A stretch of 64,000 bases of DNA from Gloeophyllum trabeum ATCC 11539. Lineage: Eukaryota > Basidiomycota > Agaricomycetes > Gloeophyllales > Gloeophyllaceae. Positions 1 through 9,933 of the stretch are shown here, piece after piece. Location of the stretch: positions 1,388,414 to 1,452,413 of the forward strand of contig NW_006920410.1 of NCBI RefSeq assembly GCF_000344685.1. Reading direction: 5' to 3'. The first letter of the stretch is position 1; each line of letters opens with the position of its first letter. The translations under genes and the position numbers were made by a program. The notes beneath the pieces were generated by a model. The model ran no database searches and was not told the origin of the DNA. It saw only the letters and a list, made by a program, of their open reading frames with translations.

Positions 1-254
1 CACCTCTCAGCAACGGTTTTCAATTCTGACAGCCGTGTTGCATTGGTGTTGACCTCCCACTTGGCTACTGGCCCGACAGGCAAGTTCAAGTGGGTGACAG
101 GCATTCTCTATGGCTTTGTTCTGTGGTACCGTAAAGTTGCCGAAAAGCTCGCAACTGTAAGGTGTGGCACTGAGATAACGGACTACAGACCGTTACGTAA
201 ATCTAAAATTCATTCAACACTGTTCTTCAGTTTCTTGAAGTTCTTCTGTACTAG
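1..254 (+). CDS. 3' end of an unrecognised gene (partial)
   Basis: The frame is open from base 1. A good donor at 157 and a TTCTTCAG acceptor ending at 230 define a 74-bp intron that joins in phase to a short last exon stopping with TAG at 252-254. The visible residues include KFKWVTGILYGFVLWYRKV, a hydrophobic, aromatic-rich stretch that could be a membrane segment or a buried helix. If the intron is retained, the frame instead ends at 258. I do not recognise the family, and the start lies outside the window. The next gene begins 139 bp downstream on the same strand. The coding call rests only on frame and splice signals. Confidence 0.45.
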
Positions 255-392
255 TTGAGTCCAAGTGCACGTAGCGCGTTCAGACGCTTCACCAGTACCC
301 TTCCGGAGCCTTGTACTTACATGCGAGCAACCTGCGGCTTGAATCATTGAGCAAGCCTGTTTGCGTGCGCTCGAGTACCCAGTCCATCCGCA

Positions 393-2648
393 ATGTTCTC
401 AAGAGTCCGTAAGTGGTGCGTCGGCAAGCTTCTCATTTCACTCATTCTCGACGCTTTGTAGAGAAAGGCGGGACTGTTTTCAAGCCTGTCACGAGGCCCA
501 AATCTCGTACGCCTAATGAAAGCAATTCAGATTCAACTCCCTCCTCTAGCGCGCTCGATGTTGATAGGTCAAGTGTACACCCCTCAGAGGAATCGAGGTC
601 GAGTTCGGTCAAGACGCTCTCGCACCCCACTCCTTCCGACCCAAGTGCCTCCCGGATGTCAACTTCAATCATCAAGTCGAGTGACACTCTAACGATGTCT
701 GCAAACCCGGCTTCGGTGAGCGGAGAAGGGGATGATAACACAGGATCTATCCATGTCTTTCCCGCTATACCCCCGCCTGTGAGGTCGACTTCATTGGACG
801 ACCATTCACCATCTATTTCCTCCCCCAGTCAACCTCCAAATAGCATTACTTCGCTTCAGCCGCAAAGACCCCCGCCCATACATCTAGCAGCTGGACAATC
901 TCGCGCGATTCCTATTATTGTCTCCAGCGTACGTACCACGTCAGTCCCTATCGCTCCACATGCTGGCACCTATGGTGGGATTGTGGGTCTTGGTTCCTTG
1001 GAGGCGCAAGCAGATAGCCTAACGTCTAGCACACGTGGTGTGGTCCCTCCCGAAGATGTGGTTGAATACATCTCAACGCTTCCACCTCGAGATACAGGTA
1101 ATACCTCTGTAGCGTATACCAATGAATCAAGTCAAGGGCAAATATCAGGCGATGCTCCTCAAATGGCTATCAATGAAGTCAAGACGATTAAGGTACCTCG
1201 TCCTCGCAAGGAGCGCAATAAGAAACAAGACCTGGGCGATTCGCGAACCGTTTCACAGGAGAATGCCTCTTTGGAAGGACCCGGGGATGCTGGATCGACT
1301 AAAAGAACTAGACGTAAACGTGCAGCGCAGAATTCCGTCGATCCTGGCTCGGTAAGCACCACTGAACCTCCGACTAAGCGGCAACGTAGAAAGAGGAAAG
1401 CAACAGAAGATACGGCTGACGAACACCCCGGATCACAGTCTCCTTTCGAAAGGAGCAGGAGCGCTGGTCGAGGACGCAAACGCGCTCCATCGCTCCCGCC
1501 GTTCGATCCTGATGCTCCCCCAGGCGAGGACATCGACCCAACCATTATGACTATGGCTACACTCTGCGAAGATACCGGGCAAGGGCGTGTGAGTACCAAG
1601 GCCGCTGAGATACAGCGCAACTATGCTACCTGGAAAGCGTCGAATCGTGAGAAGCGAGCCCGGATGAGAGCCATTCAGGAAGCCAAAAAGTATGGGCGTC
1701 GGGGTGAAGATGAGGAGCAAGTTGGTCAGAATGCCAAACCTGCTGGTCCGGAGGCCAGTCGTGCTCTTGCACCGACTCCCGCTGCACCCGCGCATCCTCC
1801 ATCCGAAGTAGTAACAAGCCAGGAGCCTCCCAGCAACGACGAAATCGATAATGGTTTGGACGAGCCGACGACAGCAGGATTTGATTACTCCCAGAATCTT
1901 GCGACTAGTCGTTACAACGTACAGGTCAGAATAGGCCCCAACGGCGAAACAATTGTGGATGAAGAGTCGCTGTTCGTTGACCGCAATGAAGATGACGACA
2001 CTGCCAATTATACGCATGTTGAGGAGTCCGATGCCACGAAATTTGTCAACTCCGCCTCGTACAGCAAGAAGGTGAAGGGTTCGCGATGGAGTGCTGAGGA
2101 GACCGAATTATTCTACGACGTAAGGAGATCGTTTGGATATGTGTGACAGACTCACTGATGTCGTGTCGTAGGCCCTGTCTCAATTTGGCGAGAACTACGA
2201 AATGATTTCTATGCTTCTGCCAGGTCGGGACCGCAAAGCTTGTAAGAACAAGTTCAAGGCTGAGGATAAGAAGAACCCGGCCAGGATTAATTATTGTTTG
2301 ACGCATCGCGTTCCTTACGGTATGGTCTGACTCGTTCCGTCGCTTCGTCATTCTGACGGGTTTGTAGATATGCAGACGCTGTCTCGCCTGACAGGGAAAG
2401 ATTTCTCTGGGCCCACGCCAGAGATACGAGCTCCTACGCCATTGACTCTGGCTGAGACTGAAACGAACAACCAGTCGGAAACTGGTACGAATAATACAGT
2501 AAAAAGGAAGAGGAAGAGCAGCACGACACCCGGTATCCCGAGTGACGGAGAGGAGGTCATGGGGACTGTCGAAGACTACGAGCTCGAGGAGCAGACGCTG
2601 TTCGGCTCTCCTACCGCAGAACTTGCAGGTACTGTGGAGACTCATTAG
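393..2648 (+). CDS. BDP1: Transcription factor TFIIIB subunit B'' (Bdp1)
   Basis: Four exons: 393-408, 462-2119, 2172-2319, 2368-2648 (2103 nt, 700 residues). Bdp1 is the SANT-domain subunit of TFIIIB that, with TBP and Brf1, places RNA polymerase III on tRNA and 5S genes. The diagnostic part is C-terminal: from about residue 545 comes KVKGSRWSAEETELFYDALS, then a conserved SANT segment containing FGENYEMISMLLPGR, the basic RKACKNKFKAEDKKNP and the following YCLTHRVPYD helix. The first ~540 residues are low-complexity Ser/Pro-rich with Lys/Arg clusters, as usual in fungi. The start at 393 gives MFSRVQKGGTVFKP, matching the N-terminus expected for fungal Bdp1. A GTG-start reading at 413 would just run through the first intron. 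The family assignment is firm; the last codons are less so, because an alternative donor lies at about 2630. Confidence 0.92.
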
Positions 2649-2771
2649 AGACCAATAGTGCTGCCGCCTATATCATGATAATGTGTAGGGTACTTGGGCC
2701 AACAAGGACTCGAAGAGAGTATGTATATACTAAAGGGTGCTTATGACTATCCAGCACATGTCGAAGTTGGA

Positions 2772-2854
2772 GCCGGGATAGCTCAGCTGGGAGAGCAACA
2801 GACTGAAGTTGATCAGAATTCTGGAGGTCCCGTGTTCAATCCACGGTCCTGGCA
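2772..2854 (+). tRNA. tRNA-Phe(GAA) with a 10-nt intron
   Basis: A complete cloverleaf can be drawn. The acceptor arm GCCGGGA pairs with TCCTGGC (2847-2853) with one G-T pair. The D arm is GCTC/GAGC. The anticodon loop carries GAA at 2805-2807. The T arm CCGTG/CACGG encloses TTCAATC, and the discriminator is A2854. An intron of about 10 nt (2809-2818) lies right after position 37, the canonical eukaryotic site. The mature tRNA is 73 nt. The last anticodon-stem pair (27-43) is A-G, a mismatch. A TTTT Pol III terminator follows at 2859-2862. The A box (TAGCTCAGCTGGGAG) and B box (TTCAATCC) are internal. Confidence 0.93.
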
Positions 2855-2858
2855 TTAC

Positions 2859-2862
2859 TTTT
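2859..2862 (+). terminator. Pol III TTTT terminator of tRNA-Phe
   Basis: A run of four T on the coding strand begins five bases after the discriminator base of the tRNA-Phe gene. This is the normal RNA polymerase III stop signal. Confidence 0.75.
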
Positions 2863-3123
2863 GTCTCATTTCAGCTTGTACCACATCTTCTCTAGCTGCT
2901 TGACCATGGTCGTGGTGCCGGTGCGGACGGACTTATGCATTATGGCTGGTATCTTCACAACGACCGGTCCTAAGTGGGACTGAATAGCAACTGAATGACG
3001 TTATGTGACACGAGCACGTGACGAGTCAAAACATAACGCCGCGACGCGCCTTCTCATTTGTGGACATTCCCCTGCATCTTCCCCTCTCATCCCCACTGTT
3101 CTCGAGTTGATTTAGTCCTAATT

Positions 3124-5215
3124 ATGCCACCTCGTAAAGCACCGTCGCAAAGCGCACCTCCGCCATCGCGTCCTACCAGTCCTCCGGTTGACGACGATGA
3201 CGTGCGGGTTAACTCACTGCAGCAGGAACACATATTGACAGACTTCATAAGGTGCCTTTCTTCGACAGTGTCGACGACCTGCAGCAACATGTAAGCCAAG
3301 CATTTCAGAATGATTGATGCTGCACTCTGTTTATCATTTCCTAGGGTATCAACGTCCAAGACATTTTGAAGTTAAAGGTCTGTCATTGTCTTGGGCTCGG
3401 GTACGCGTGTTACGATGTCGAGGTTGTAGGCGGCTGCTATCAATACCGTCTCCGGAGTAAGTATGACTCCTAGGAGGCAATTACTCAAGATCAAGGTCAG
3501 GCCGTCCATCTCGGTTGGCACGTCTGATTGCTCATGTCCTCATGTAGGGCATGTCAGAAGCCAAGGTTGAGAAGATCAAGGTGCGTGCATACATTCTACC
3601 CTGGTTTGATATCTAATCTAGGCAAGTATACTAGGAGGCTGCCCATAAGATATTGGTGAGTCTGCTCATATCTCCGTCCCACTTATATGCGCGTCATATC
3701 GTTTGCCTCAGGGATCGTCCTTTGCCACGGGTCTCGAGGTCCAGGATAAGCGCAAGAGAGTGTTGATGATCAGCACGGGTAGTAAAGCCGTAGACGCTAT
3801 ACTTGGAGGTGCGTTGCCGCTGTCCAGATACAGTCATGGCCTGACGGGCCCGTAGGAGGTCTCATGTCTCAATCCATTAGCGAAGGTACACGTCTACCAT
3901 ACTGGCAATTCCGACTGCGCTTATGGTCTTCAGTTTATGGAGAATTCCGCACTGGCAAGACCCAACTAGCGCATACAATGAGTGTTGTTGCCCAGCTCCC
4001 ACCCGAAATGGGCGGCGCTTCAGGCAAGGTGAGCATGCAATCAGAGGAATCGGAATTAGTGTCAGCTGACGTATATCAAGGTCGCATATATTGACACTGA
4101 AGGTTGAGAAATGATCGTGTCCGTCCTTTGTGATGGTGACTCAGCGGGACCCCTAGGCACTTTTCGCCCAGATCGCATTAAAGCCATAGCCGACAGGTTT
4201 GGAGTCAACGGAGACATGGCTCTGGAAAATATTCTCTATGGTGATATTCTCAAAGGCACGTGGATTTTAGCGTGATTACTCATTGTATGGCGCAGCTCGG
4301 GCCTGGAATAGCGAACATCAGGTAGCTAGCGGACCCATGCAAGCTGCGCCAGCTGGCTGATCCTTTTCACAGATGGAATTGATCAATGAATGTTCACAAC
4401 GCTTTGCGGAAGAGAAGGTTAGTAGTTCTCATACAATCTGCGTCACGACCTAGGCTAACGTACAGAAACAGGATTTCCGTCTGATGGTACGTGGAGTTAC
4501 ATTCTTCAACGCTGTTTTATGTTATCTCCGACAGATTGTGGACAGCATCATGGCGTTGTTCCGGACGGATTATTCAGGCAGAGGCGAGCTAAGTGAGAGA
4601 CAACAGAAGGTATGGTTTTCATATGATGTTGTGGCTTGCAACTTACAACTCATGTCCATTCAGCTCGCGCAGGTAATCTACTTAAGTGACATCACGAATT
4701 TGGCCGCTAACGAAAGCAGATGCTATCCAAATTGAGCAAACTCTCAGAGGAGTTCAACGTTTGTCTACGAAGTCGAGCGTACTTGTCCTCATACTGAATT
4801 TGCCTCCAGATTGCGATCTTGCTAACAAACCAGGTTCAATGTATGGGCTGACTCCTTACGATCATGTCTGGGAGCGATTGTCTAACGTGGACGAGTGCAG
4901 CGGATCCTGGAGCCACCATGACTTTCGTTGCAGGCGGGGCCCTCAAGCCTATCGGGGGTCATATTCTTTCTCATGCCTCTGCCACTAGGATGTTCCTCCG
5001 CAAAGGTGCGTACACCCGACAGACCACTGTCTTTTCCGTTCTCCCTGCTCTCTTACGCATTCGGCAAACAACGTGTAATTTTCTGACGCTCCCAATGCCT
5101 TCCTTAAATCGAAGGCCGCGCCGAGGAACGGGTTGCAAAATTGGTGGACAGCCCTGACAGGCCAGAGAGCGAAGCTTCCTACAAACTGGACGAAGGTGGC
5201 TGGTCTGACGTCTAA
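3124..5215 (+). CDS. DMC1: Meiotic recombinase Dmc1
   Basis: RecA/Rad51-family ATPase that forms filaments on single-stranded DNA and carries out interhomologue strand exchange in meiosis. Twenty exons add up to 1050 nt (349 residues; human DMC1 has 340): 3124-3207, 3252-3290, 3345-3377, 3430-3495, 3548-3580, 3635-3655, 3712-3808, 3856-3885, 3934-4028, 4081-4102, 4157-4240, 4296-4321, 4373-4417, 4472-4486, 4535-4609, 4664-4672, 4720-4758, 4810-4840, 4901-5005, 5115-5215. Walker A GEFRTGKT is at about 137-144 and Walker B LMIVDS at about 229-234. [20 protein letters not shown] followed by QQKLAQML, and [13 protein letters not shown], are DMC1-type rather than RAD51-type. The N-terminal helix-hairpin-helix region carries [13 protein letters not shown] and [17 protein letters not shown]. 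The acceptor of the 15-nt exon 14 could be six bases earlier. The C-terminus ends GGWSDV where relatives have GGIGD. Confidence 0.93.
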
Positions 5216-5546
5216 TACAACATCTGCTGGTCTCTCGAGGGTGACTTGTGCTCTATCTTTGTCTTCGGCGCTCCGTTCCCCCTGCATAACTATTTTCCCG
5301 GCATGTCGTATAATAATCTCTGCTTCCTTTGCGCATTCGTGTCCAGTCTTGTCATGTATCCCAAGTTATTTCGCTCTCATGAATGGTGTTGCGTCGCTGA
5401 GACACACCGGACCGGCACTGCGCCGTCATTTGGTCATACGTCACGGTGTGAACAGTAAGCCCGAGCCCACAGTTAAGAGATAAACAGTCGCTTATGAATA
5501 CATTCCGTTTGTACAAGCACTACACCTTACTACCATCCGACGCATC
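5216..5546. other. Intergenic, DMC1 to EthD-like gene
   Basis: About 330 bp with the 3' flank of DMC1 and the promoter of the next gene. Short open frames here have no splice or protein support. Nothing else was seen. Confidence 0.5.
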
Positions 5547-6245
5547 ATGAGCACAGACACACAAGCCTTCTTCGTTGTCTTTGCTGACCCGGGAGATGGG
5601 GTCCCCGAAGCAGAGTTCAACGACTGGTACGAGAACGAGCATATCCCGCTACGGGTCGTAATTCCCAGCTTTCAAAGTTGGAACCGCTGGGCGCAAGCAG
5701 ATGGCCAGAAACCGCGATACGCTGCCACTTACGATCTCGACACGCCGAATGCGCTCGAGAAGCCAGACTACGCGTTGCTCGCTCGGACTCGGAGTGAGCG
5801 AGAGAAAGATATATTGTCGAAGGTGGGATGGGTCGACCGGCGGGTGTACGAGGTATTGAAGGGCACCCCGCAACAATCACCTTCCGCTCAGAAGAAGCCG
5901 GGGATCATCGTGTTCAATTCACTGGAAGTACAGTCGGACAGAGAGGAGGATTTCCACAGGTGGTACAACGAAGAACACATCCCGATGCTCCTGAAGAGTC
6001 CCGGGTGGATCAGGACCAGACGATTCGTCCTCAGGACGTGGGATAGGTCAGGTGTAGAGGGGAGCAAGGACAGCACGGCACCGCCCAAGTTCCTGGCAGT
6101 GCACGAGTTGGAGTCGGACGCAGCCTTCCAGAGTGAGGAGTATAAAGCGGCCGGGAGCACTGAGTGGAGGGCAAGAGTTATGAAGAGCGCTGTGAAGCAG
6201 GAGAGAAGGGTGTTTAAGTTCCTGAGAACCTGGGAGAGGGACTAG
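5547..6245 (+). CDS. Tandem EthD-like (dimeric alpha-beta barrel) protein
   Basis: Intronless, 232 residues. It holds two copies of one domain. Copy one (about residues 5-108) contains EAEFNDWYENEHIPLR and copy two (about 118-228) contains EEDFHRWYNEEHIPML. The paired D/RWY-x-EHIP motif is typical of the EthD/dimeric alpha-beta barrel superfamily, which includes small decarboxylases, monooxygenase-like and ether-degradation accessory proteins. The linker is Pro/Gln/Ser-rich. No signal peptide is visible, so it is probably cytosolic. Single-chain duplications of this fold are common in basidiomycetes, but their substrate is generally unknown and I assign none. The intronless state contrasts with the intron-dense neighbours. 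Confidence 0.8.
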   Translation: MSTDTQAFFVVFADPGDGVPEAEFNDWYENEHIPLRVVIPSFQSWNRWAQADGQKPRYAATYDLDTPNALEKPDYALLARTRSEREKDILSKVGWVDRRVYEVLKGTPQQSPSAQKKPGIIVFNSLEVQSDREEDFHRWYNEEHIPMLLKSPGWIRTRRFVLRTWDRSGVEGSKDSTAPPKFLAVHELESDAAFQSEEYKAAGSTEWRARVMKSAVKQERRVFKFLRTWERD

Positions 6246-6648
6246 CCTGTTAATGTGCGGTGGTCTCCTCGGTATTAGAAGAAAGCATATGTCCGTCAGA
6301 ACGTAGGCTTTCAAAACTTGTACCAGCCTTTGGCAAAGAGTCAGATGATCACAGCAGCACCTACATATGAACAACTCGCAGAGCCCCGAGGGTCCGCGAG
6401 GGAGCGATATGCTTGGTGAAGGTCCCACACACCGGCGTTGTCTGCCACAGCCAGCAGCCACAATGCGGAATTGACAGCAGACAGCGCCCACGAAATCGCT
6501 GCACATGCTCCCCGGCAAGATAAGCACGTTCGTCAATCAACATATTTCCTTGTTCCTGGCCCTGCACTGGCATCTTGTCCCATAAATACTGCGACGTTCG
6601 GGACGGCATGGGAGCCCACGGGTATAGTCGACGTCTCCCTCTCGCAAG
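6246..6648. other. Intergenic with RNase T2 promoter
   Basis: About 400 bp between two plus-strand genes. Apart from the TATA-like box near its end, no feature is recognised; open frames on both strands look like chance. Confidence 0.5.
6592..6598 (+). promoter_or_regulatory. TATA-like box of the RNase T2 gene
   Basis: ATAAATA lies 57 bp upstream of the RNase T2 start codon. Placement fits a core promoter element with a short 5' UTR. It is inferred from sequence and spacing only. Confidence 0.35.
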
Positions 6649-7903
6649 ATGGCAAGCAAAGTCGCCCGAGTCCTGTCGGTGTTGAGCGCGACTTCTGTGG
6701 TGACGGCTACTCTCACTTGGCCCCCGAGCTTGCCATCTGTTCCAGAGACGTATCCCAATCTGACAGCTTGTGTCAATGAGCCCTTGACCTATTCTTGTGA
6801 GAACACTACGGCCATCGCAAATACCTGCTGTTCGCCCACCCCGGGAGGGCTAGTACTGCAAACTCAATTCTGGAGTACCTACACGGCACGTTTTCGTTAC
6901 CTGACGATCGAATTGTAGTTGACATTTGGACAGGGTCTGGAGGCTCAAGGACAATTGCTGCCCAAGAACAGCTGGACGATCCACGGGTTGTGGCCGGACA
7001 ATTGTGACGGGTATGCCCCCTACCACTGCCACTCGTAACGCGTATTGAAGTATTACGATTCAGGTCCTATGAACAGTACTGCGACCTGTCCCGGCAATAC
7101 GATCCTGACCCGTCACCGAAAGTACTTCCGAATGGAACGCCTGTCCCAGCATACACAGGTCCTAGCGTGGTGACCTTCATTGAGGCCTTCCACCGCTACG
7201 ATCTTTTGGACTATAGTACGTTTCATGGCAAGGTCGCCTTTATCCTGATGTCTGATCGGTCACATGAAAGTGAACAAATACTGGGTCAACCAGGGCGCAT
7301 CCAACCCCACTTTTTGGGCTCATGAGGTACATCAGGCATTTGCTCGTATGACATAACTGACATCTCCGAACTGCCAGTTCTCCAAGCATGCAACGTGTAC
7401 TTCAACGTTCGACGTAGCTTGCTACGGGCCTGATTACATCGAGCATGAAGACGTGATCAACTTCTACGATGCCGTAGTCAGGGCATTCAAGATGTACCCT
7501 ACCTATGACATGCTGGCTGCGTGAGTCTCCCATGCACGGAGGATGTGGATGGAACCGCCTGACCCACGACCATAGAGTTGGTATCAGGCCATCCAATAAG
7601 ACAACGTACTCTCTAGCGCAGCTGCAAACTGCCCTTAGGTCGCAGACAGGTGCTACGCCGTATCTAGGGTGTGGCTACAATGGAACTGTGCTTCAGGAAG
7701 TATGGTACTTCCATCACGTTCTCGGCAGTGTATGCACTCCTCTCTCTCTACATGGTATGCCCATTCCCCACTTACCTGATTCATTACAGGAGCAATATGG
7801 TCATTATAAGACACTGGACTCTACTACGAACTCGACTTGTTCCACCACCAAGGGCATCTGGTATTATGAGCCAACGCCTTCGTCCGTCCGTGAAGTACGG
7901 TAA
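6649..7903 (+). CDS. Secreted ribonuclease T2
   Basis: Acid endoribonuclease that cleaves RNA through a 2',3'-cyclic phosphate; secreted or vacuolar. Seven exons: 6649-6885, 6934-7010, 7064-7215, 7271-7326, 7378-7520, 7576-7729, 7790-7903 (933 nt, 310 residues). It begins with a hydrophobic signal peptide (about residues 1-20). The two active-site segments are present: CAS I WTIHGLWPDNC (His96) and CAS II FWAHEFSKHATC (His173, Glu174, Lys177, His178). Many Cys residues suggest the usual disulfides. The first intron, 6886-6933, fits only as a GC-AG intron: it has a GTTGAC branch-like site, is 48 bp long, and gives QTQFWSTYTGLEAQGQ across the junction, as expected for fungal RNase T2. No GT donor in the area keeps frame. 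The gene looks intact and functional. Confidence 0.92.
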
Positions 7904-8126
7904 AAGCTGCATGATCACTCGTCGTCCGTCTAGCTGTGTTGTCGAAGTTTAGCAACGCCCTTCCACAAAATGGGAGGTTAATTGAACATAGTCGTATAAG
8001 ATGATTCAATACGACATTGTAAGCAAAATTATCCGAGATATTGAAGCTGTGTGAGATGGTCGTGGAGATAATGTCCGATCATAAGGAGAAAATAAGAAGG
8101 AAATGTCTAACTCGGAATGACAGGCA

Positions 8127-9313
8127 TTACAACCTGCGTACATCCGCTTTCTTATGAAGCGATCCCACATGCGGTGGGGGACTGGACTGGAATCTCCGGG
8201 TGTAGCGGGTTGGGGCCTCTGCGCCGAAATCTACGTGTGTCTGGTGGGCTCCTTCCAGAGCAGACGTCGATTCTGCCCTTGTCCGAATGAAGGGATTGAA
8301 ATGCGGCATGATACCGAGACGCTTCGCATTATCAACCCGAGGACTCCGAGCCACGGTATCCTGCGACGGGATAGTCTCTAACGTGGGGAAGCGTGGTGCT
8401 GGAGGCGACATGGGAGAGTGGCTTTGAGATGCCGGAGTACGCATCAGACTGTGAAGGATGGAGGACGACCTAGAGCGGCTCCCAGACGATCCTTTATGTC
8501 GCCGGAATCGGGCAGAATCTCCCAGGCGCTTGGATACTTCGCCCAAGATGAAAGAAACAGAGCCCTTGCGAGGGCGGGCATCGTCCGTGGCGCTCCCTTC
8601 AATTTTCTTGGGACTCGTGGAAATGGGTATACCTAGAATACCGGGTTGAGCAGCGGGCGGTTCTGTATAACAAACGAGGTTATGCGAAGAAGTTAAAGAA
8701 GGAGGGTTATTCCTTACTCCCAGCTTCGTGGTCATGTATGGTTGGGGCGATGCTGGCCCTTGCTTTGCTGTGCGTGTGATGCTCGGGATAATCGGTATAG
8801 GATACGGACGAGATGCTAGTCCTCGGTGTGCACAGCTCATCTGAGTCACGGCTGCTCTTGGACGAGACGGAGCTGCGAGGACTGAGGCCAGGCTCGACAC
8901 CCTCGATGGACAGTTTCGAATTGGTAGCGCTGGCTTTACGTTGCCTGGCTCGACGCTGGAACATCAGGGCACGTTTCACGTCTTCATCTATGTCGGCCTC
9001 TGACAAGGGTTTGTCCATCAGACTAGACCTCGACGCTATCGGCAATTCGCATACCTTCGATACTGCACCGCTTCGGGGTAAAGATCTGAGATCCATCACT
9101 CCAGGCATAGTCTACTTCAGGGCTGAACTGATCTACGGGAGCGTTAGTGCCCATAGGAAGGTACTGTTGAATCCTCTGAGGATATCCTATATCGGCTTCC
9201 GAAAGCCGACGCTCTCCCCCTCTGTGCGCTGATGACTGCCTGTGTACTGGAGGCCGGACTACGCAGTCACCCGTTGAATAGCGCAAACGAGGGGAAAGAC
9301 CAGAAGAGGACAT
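8127..9313 (-). CDS. Ser/Arg-rich protein of unknown function
   Basis: Probably three exons. The 3' intron, 8663-8717 (55 bp, GTAAGG..TATACAG), is well defined and joins HDHEAGK to PPAAQPGILGIP in frame. The 5' intron lies somewhere in 9040-9110 but its ends are ambiguous: a donor at the GTAGAC after SPE with an acceptor before VCELPIA is one in-phase option. The protein is rich in Ser, Arg and Pro with basic stretches (RRHKGSSGSRSRSSS, FQRRARQRKASATNSK) and is probably disordered, possibly phosphorylated and nuclear or cytoskeletal. A repeated LSEADI motif occurs in the first two exons. I recognise no domain and assign no function. The start at 9313 is the first ATG in frame. Confidence 0.6.
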
Positions 9314-9933
9314 CGCTGCAGAGTTGACGCTATAGTCGAGACGAACGTCAAAGGTGAAGGGGGAAACGGGAAAGTGATGCTGTCAATCTACATTCCAACT
9401 CATCTTTATATACTGCGACGCCTTTGTAGCTTGCCTGGCGCCGCGTAGGGTTTGCCTTGTGGTTGCATAATGCCACAGTGGCCCGCACGCGTGCCGCTGG
9501 GCTAGCTGAGGTAAAACCATGGCAAGTGACGCGCCCGAGCACGCGGAAGCAATGAGCATACTGCGATTCGGATGTGATCTCCCAAAGGGGTTTGCCACAA
9601 CACCCTTAGAGAAATCACACCGTTGTGGGTCTATATTTGGTAATCGTGGTAGACTTAGTTAAGTCGAATCTGAAGACAACCGAGCGCACCTGTGGGCACT
9701 ATTCATGTTATAAATGAGCACACAGCACTGACTGCGAGCATGATGATGAGCAGATCAATCAACACTTGCGGGTGGGAATTAGGGCCGTCCAGTCCCAAAT
9801 TCTTTGATTGACTGTAGATTAATCCGAGACAACCCGAAGGGCCCAATAATCGAACGCAGACGGGAAGGATGAAGGCCTATCCGAGACATGCCTGCTCGTA
9901 ATGACCACGTATCCGTCCACTTCGGGATGACAT
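9314..9933. other. Intergenic, unknown gene to SURF1
   Basis: About 620 bp containing the promoter of the minus-strand Ser-rich gene and the 3' flank of SURF1. No RNA gene, repeat or convincing coding frame was seen. Confidence 0.5.

Noticed and set aside
3124..5215. RAD51 rather than DMC1
   Set aside because: The [20 protein letters not shown] segment, QQKLAQML and the position of ATMTF match DMC1; RAD51 has a different DSATALYRTD and ARQMHLARFL pattern.
7824..8126. Possible small minus-strand gene after RNase T2
   Set aside because: The short frame overlaps the last RNase T2 exon and 3' flank and shows no splice signals.
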